This document shows, piece by piece, positions 38,285 through 41,168 of a stretch of DNA of 41,168 nt. The first letter of the stretch is position 1, and each line of letters starts with the position of its first letter. A model generated the notes under the pieces. It saw only the letters and a list, made by a program, of their open reading frames with translations, searched no databases and was not told where the DNA came from. The stretch comes from Oscillospiraceae bacterium Zagget6 (GTDB taxonomy: Bacteria > Bacillota > Clostridia > Oscillospirales > Oscillospiraceae): positions 1-41,168 of the forward strand of contig MSHH01000062.1 of NCBI GenBank assembly GCA_001941075.1. The letters are read 5' to 3'. The position numbers and the translations under genes are program-made.

Positions 38285-39568
38285 TCATACCTCCCTTGTG
38301 GAAGCGGTAGCAGCTCTTTTCAGCTCATCAACTGCGTCCTTAAACTGTTTTTTATATAAAGTTAGTTTATCAAGCAAATCTTCATCGCTCGTTATTTTCT
38401 TACAATCGATAGTGAAAGCAATGTCTTTTCCATTACCATCAGTTTTTCCTTTTGCGTTTCCTGTATTTCCTGTTATACTATCAAATATCTGTGAAAACTC
38501 CGCAGCAATCAGCCGCTTTTCTATCTTTAAAGTTGCAGAAATCAGAGTTGGTTGCTTGCCAGCAGCAGTGTCATACCCCTCGCCGCCATTATACTTTCTG
38601 AAGTGGATGAATACCACTTCGTCATCGATGACTACCATTTCAAAACTGTATTCGATTTTGGAAATGTAAATCTTGAAGTCCTTTCCTGCATTACTCACCA
38701 TCAACTGCATAACTTCTGTCCATTTTTCTATGCTGTTCGCCGCAATGATTCGCTCAAAACTGTCTGGATGCTCAGGATTCGACATCAACTCATTAATAGT
38801 GTTAAAAAACGTACTCTGCCTTCCGACAACAGTATACGGGGAAAAACGAGTTGTTTTAACGGACAATCTTGAATTTTTGATTGCAGCAGTCAGTGCATCA
38901 AAAGCAGCGTTCTCCCCAGTAATATATTGAGCCAATGTTCTCTGATCTTCACTGGAGGAGCCCAAATCACTAATCAGGTTTTCAAGGTTTAACAACTTTT
39001 CATTAATTCCTCTGAGGATACCATTTGTATACTCCTCTGTTGGCTCATAAAATGTTGGTCTGTAAAGATTTGTATCTGCGTCGCCCAAGACCATCTTCCT
39101 GACTACTTCTGACACCGCTTTACGTAACTGTGTCTCTTCATTCGCCGATGCCTCTCCGTCGAAAATTTCGACATTATATTGAAAATGATCATCAGCATAA
39201 GGCCGAAGATCAGCTGGAATCGCTTCTTCCCCGATTTTATCGGACCTTAGAAAAAAGACCCTCTTTCCCTGAGAGTGTGCCAAGCCGACCTCATACATAA
39301 CGTTAAGATTAGAAATATCGTACAAATCAACAATACAGCCTTTCGCATTCTTGATATGATTCATTATCTCTTTAATGCGGGATTTATTTCCTTCTGGACC
39401 TAAATCCCCTCTAACGCAGCGGCAACGAATCGTCTCCGATTGGAACTCTTTTTCGATTGGCAAAAATACAGAGTTCCACATTTTATCCGCGTGGGCTCGT
39501 TTCGTCGTACGTTTGTCTCCTATGGGTGTAATGACAAAAATCGTTTTTTCACTCGGTTGTTGTGCCAT
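38285..39568 (-). CDS. TIR/deoxyribosyltransferase-like plus PLD-like protein, candidate defence gene
   Basis: This 427-residue protein has markedly lower GC than its neighbours. The N-terminal domain (about 8-150) begins F-V-I-T-P-I-G-D and contains N-L-N-V-M-Y-E-V-G-L-A-H with Glu93, the pattern of nucleoside-2-deoxyribosyltransferase/TIR-like folds that cleave N-glycosidic bonds (NAD+ in TIR defence proteins). A helical linker (about 160-225) follows. The C-terminal part has strands and turns (R-I-I-A-A-N, then I-Y-I-S-K, then V-V-I-D-D-E-V-V-F-I-H-F) like the inactive PLD-type sensor domains of TrmB-like proteins; no H-x-K is complete. AAGGAGGT precedes the ATG. There is no partner gene beside it. 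Function inferred only. Confidence 0.6.
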   Translation of the reverse strand: MAQQPSEKTIFVITPIGDKRTTKRAHADKMWNSVFLPIEKEFQSETIRCRCVRGDLGPEGNKSRIKEIMNHIKNAKGCIVDLYDISNLNVMYEVGLAHSQGKRVFFLRSDKIGEEAIPADLRPYADDHFQYNVEIFDGEASANEETQLRKAVSEVVRKMVLGDADTNLYRPTFYEPTEEYTNGILRGINEKLLNLENLISDLGSSSEDQRTLAQYITGENAAFDALTAAIKNSRLSVKTTRFSPYTVVGRQSTFFNTINELMSNPEHPDSFERIIAANSIEKWTEVMQLMVSNAGKDFKIYISKIEYSFEMVVIDDEVVFIHFRKYNGGEGYDTAAGKQPTLISATLKIEKRLIAAEFSQIFDSITGNTGNAKGKTDGNGKDIAFTIDCKKITSDEDLLDKLTLYKKQFKDAVDELKRAATASTREV

Positions 39569-39634
39569 GATAAAGTACCTCCTTATTTACGTATACGTTT
39601 CGTCCTTCTTTCACAAATTTTACTAAATTAGAAG

Positions 39635-39723
39635 CAAAAAAGCACAAAGGCGCTGCTGACAGACGGCATATGGAGTTTGATTTATGACTTCCTCCTGGTA
39701 TGCTTGTTTATCAACAGCGCCTT
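39635..39723 (-). terminator. Large hairpin/terminator after the flavoprotein gene
   Basis: AAGGCGCTG (39647-39655) pairs with CAGCGCCTT (39715-39723), and the stem extends inward (TGA/TCA; GCATA..GGAG with CTCC..TATGC). On the minus strand it is followed by GCTTTTTTGC, so it can end the upstream transcript. The 59-base interior is unusually large for a plain terminator. Confidence 0.6.
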
Positions 39724-39738
39724 ATTATGCATTACTTT

Positions 39739-41148
39739 TTACTTGCTCTGAATATACTTATCCATCGCCGCAGCCGCCTTCTTACCCGCGCCCATGGCCA
39801 AAATGACCGTGGCCGCGCCAGTGACGGCGTCGCCTCCGGCGAACACGCCGGTGCGGGTGGTGGAGACATCGTCCTCACCCACCACCAGGCAGCCCCGCCG
39901 GTTGGCCTCCAGGCCGGGGGTAGTGGAGCGAATGAGGGGGTTAGGAGAAGTGCCCAGCGCCATGATGACGGTGTCCACGTCCAGCACGAACTCGCTGCCG
40001 GGGACCTCGATGGGGCGGCGGCGGCCGGAGGCGTCCGGCTCGCCCAGCTCCATGCGGATGCACTTGCAGCCCGCCACGCGGCCGGAGGGCTTGCCGTCCT
40101 CCCGCACACCGCCGATGATCTCCACCGGGTTGCACAGGGTCAGGAACTCGATGCCCTCTTCCTTGGCGTGTTCGATCTCCTCGTTTCGGGCGGGCATTTC
40201 CACCTCGCTGCGGCGGTAGACGATGTAGACGTGTTCCGCGCCCATGCGCTTGGCGCAGCGGCAGGCGTCCATCGCTACGTTACCGCCACCCACCACGGCC
40301 ACCGCCTTGGATTGAATGACCGGGGTATCGTATTCGGGCAGGTAGCCCTTCATCAGGTTGATGCGGGTCAGGTACTCGTTGGCGGAACAAACGCCAGCCA
40401 GCCCCTCGCCGGGGATGTTCATAAACCGGGGCAGGCCCGCGCCGGTGCCGATGAACACGGCCTCGTAGCCCATGTCGTCCATCAGCTCGTCGATGGAGAG
40501 GACCTTTCCCATGACCATGTCGGTCATAATTTCCACGCCCAGCGCCTTGAGCTTGTCCACCTCACCGGCGACGATGGCCTTGGGCAGACGGAACTCCGGG
40601 ATGCCGTAGACCAGCACACCGCCTGCGGTGTGGAACGCCTCAAACACCGTCACCTGATAGCCCTGCTTGGCCAGGTCCGCCGCACAGGTCAGACCGGAGG
40701 GGCCGGAACCCACCACAGCCACCTTGTGGCCGTTGGAGGCGGGTTTTTCCACGTGTTCTTCCACGTTCTCCCGGTGCCAGTCGGCCACGAACCGCTCCAG
40801 GCGGCCAATACCCACCGGCTCGGTCTTGATGCCCCGGACGCACTTGCTCTCGCACTGGCTCTCCTGGGGGCAGACACGCCCGGAAATGGCGGGCAGGGCG
40901 TTGGTGGAGGAAATGACCTGATAGGCCCCCTCCAGGTCGCCGTCTACGATTTTCTTGATAAAGTCGGGAATCTGCACGTTCACCGGGCAGCCGGAGACGC
41001 AGGGCATATTTTTGCAGTGCAGGCAGCGCTCGGCCTCGCCCTGAGCCATCTCCAGCGTGTAGCCGGTGGCTACCTCTTCAAAATTCTTATTGCGGACATC
41101 AGGCTCCTGGGTGGGCATGGGAGTCTTGTTGGGACACATATTAGCCAT
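39739..41148 (-). CDS. gltD: NADPH-dependent glutamate synthase small subunit / NfnB-type flavoprotein
   Basis: This about 469-residue FAD/NADPH and Fe-S protein has an N-terminal cysteine cluster C-L-H-C-x-x-x-P-C-x-x-G-C-P and a second C-P-x-x-x-x-C-x-x-x-C. FAD loop V-V-G-S-G-P-S-G-L and NADPH loop V-V-G-G-G-N-V-A-M-D follow, ending in G-D-A-V-T-G-A. It is either the GltD subunit of glutamate synthase or, as often in Clostridia without a GltB, the NfnB subunit of NADH-ferredoxin:NADP+ oxidoreductase; the upstream neighbour that would decide lies outside the window. GAAAGGA abuts ATG 41160, so ATG 41148 is the more likely start. Confidence 0.88.
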   Translation of the reverse strand: MANMCPNKTPMPTQEPDVRNKNFEEVATGYTLEMAQGEAERCLHCKNMPCVSGCPVNVQIPDFIKKIVDGDLEGAYQVISSTNALPAISGRVCPQESQCESKCVRGIKTEPVGIGRLERFVADWHRENVEEHVEKPASNGHKVAVVGSGPSGLTCAADLAKQGYQVTVFEAFHTAGGVLVYGIPEFRLPKAIVAGEVDKLKALGVEIMTDMVMGKVLSIDELMDDMGYEAVFIGTGAGLPRFMNIPGEGLAGVCSANEYLTRINLMKGYLPEYDTPVIQSKAVAVVGGGNVAMDACRCAKRMGAEHVYIVYRRSEVEMPARNEEIEHAKEEGIEFLTLCNPVEIIGGVREDGKPSGRVAGCKCIRMELGEPDASGRRRPIEVPGSEFVLDVDTVIMALGTSPNPLIRSTTPGLEANRRGCLVVGEDDVSTTRTGVFAGGDAVTGAATVILAMGAGKKAAAAMDKYIQSK

Positions 41149-41168
41149 TGTTATGACCATTCCTTTCC

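Noticed and set aside
35560-38310. 916-codon plus-strand open frame across pcrA
   Set aside because: Antisense shadow of pcrA, with no ribosome site or recognisable domain.
39589-39598. ACGTATACGT palindrome near the TIR-like gene start as an operator
   Set aside because: Only ten bases, and a self-complementary run of this length can arise by chance in AT-rich DNA; no second copy or promoter relation was seen.
1-41168. CRISPR array, rRNA operon or replication origin
   Set aside because: No regularly spaced repeats, no rRNA sequence and no cluster of DnaA boxes were seen.

Overview
The window looks like chromosomal DNA from an anaerobic, spore-forming Clostridia member, most likely an Oscillospiraceae relative. 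The evidence is the dipicolinate synthase pair (dpaA/dpaB), a SigH-like sigma factor, Gram-positive Shine-Dalgarno sites and sigma-A promoters, a PolA without proofreading residues, and a GC-rich coding backbone carrying lower-GC islands. No species is claimed.

Region 1 (2-7183, all + strand) is a tightly packed accessory operon: a partial membrane protein, a metallo-beta-lactamase-fold hydrolase, a multi-pass membrane protein, an ATC-hydrolase-family protein, an alpha/beta hydrolase broken by an in-frame TAG, a chimeric and broken methyltransferase, a second membrane protein, a second ATC-hydrolase-family protein, a second alpha/beta hydrolase and a ketopantoate-reductase-like protein. Several gene types occur twice, so duplication followed by decay is likely. 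Region 2 (about 7183-11556) is a decayed mobile element. It runs from a truncated GNAT gene and a relaxase-like tail at the left to a tyrosine-integrase C-terminus, tandem 12-bp repeats and the 3' end of a tRNA-Ser gene at the right. Its cargo is small ORFs, a ribbon-helix-helix regulator with a palindromic operator, a SAP-domain protein, a zeta-type kinase toxin and a VbhA-like/Fic toxin-antitoxin pair.

Region 3 (11557-27402) is housekeeping: two tRNA-Ser genes with a consensus promoter, an HslV/proteasome-like Ntn hydrolase coupled to a SpoT-like HD hydrolase, dnaE, a cardiolipin synthase, polA, rimI-tsaD, a metallophosphoesterase, two small membrane proteins, ridA (-) and ruvC-ruvA-ruvB. 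Region 4 (27403-27781) is a gene-free stretch packed with stem-loops, including a three-armed cloverleaf-like palindrome and an inverted repeat that overlaps the promoter of a SigH-like gene.

Region 5 (27782-35421) holds the SigH-like factor, a zinc-ribbon protein, an orphan membrane protein, a (-) strand MacAB-like export operon (adaptor, ATPase, permease) behind a CiaR-like direct-repeat site, and dpaA-dpaB. Region 6 (35466-41148) holds a second branched palindromic element, pcrA (-), a lower-GC single-gene island encoding a TIR/deoxyribosyltransferase-like plus PLD-like two-domain protein (candidate defence gene), and an NADPH-glutamate-synthase small-subunit/NfnB-type flavoprotein that starts at the right edge.

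The most unusual items are the stem-loop array between ruvB and the sigma gene, the apparently leaderless sigma gene, the orphan TIR-like/PLD-like protein, the Ntn hydrolase with a putative N-terminal serine, and the layered decay of the mobile element. All functional calls come from reading motifs; no database search was run.
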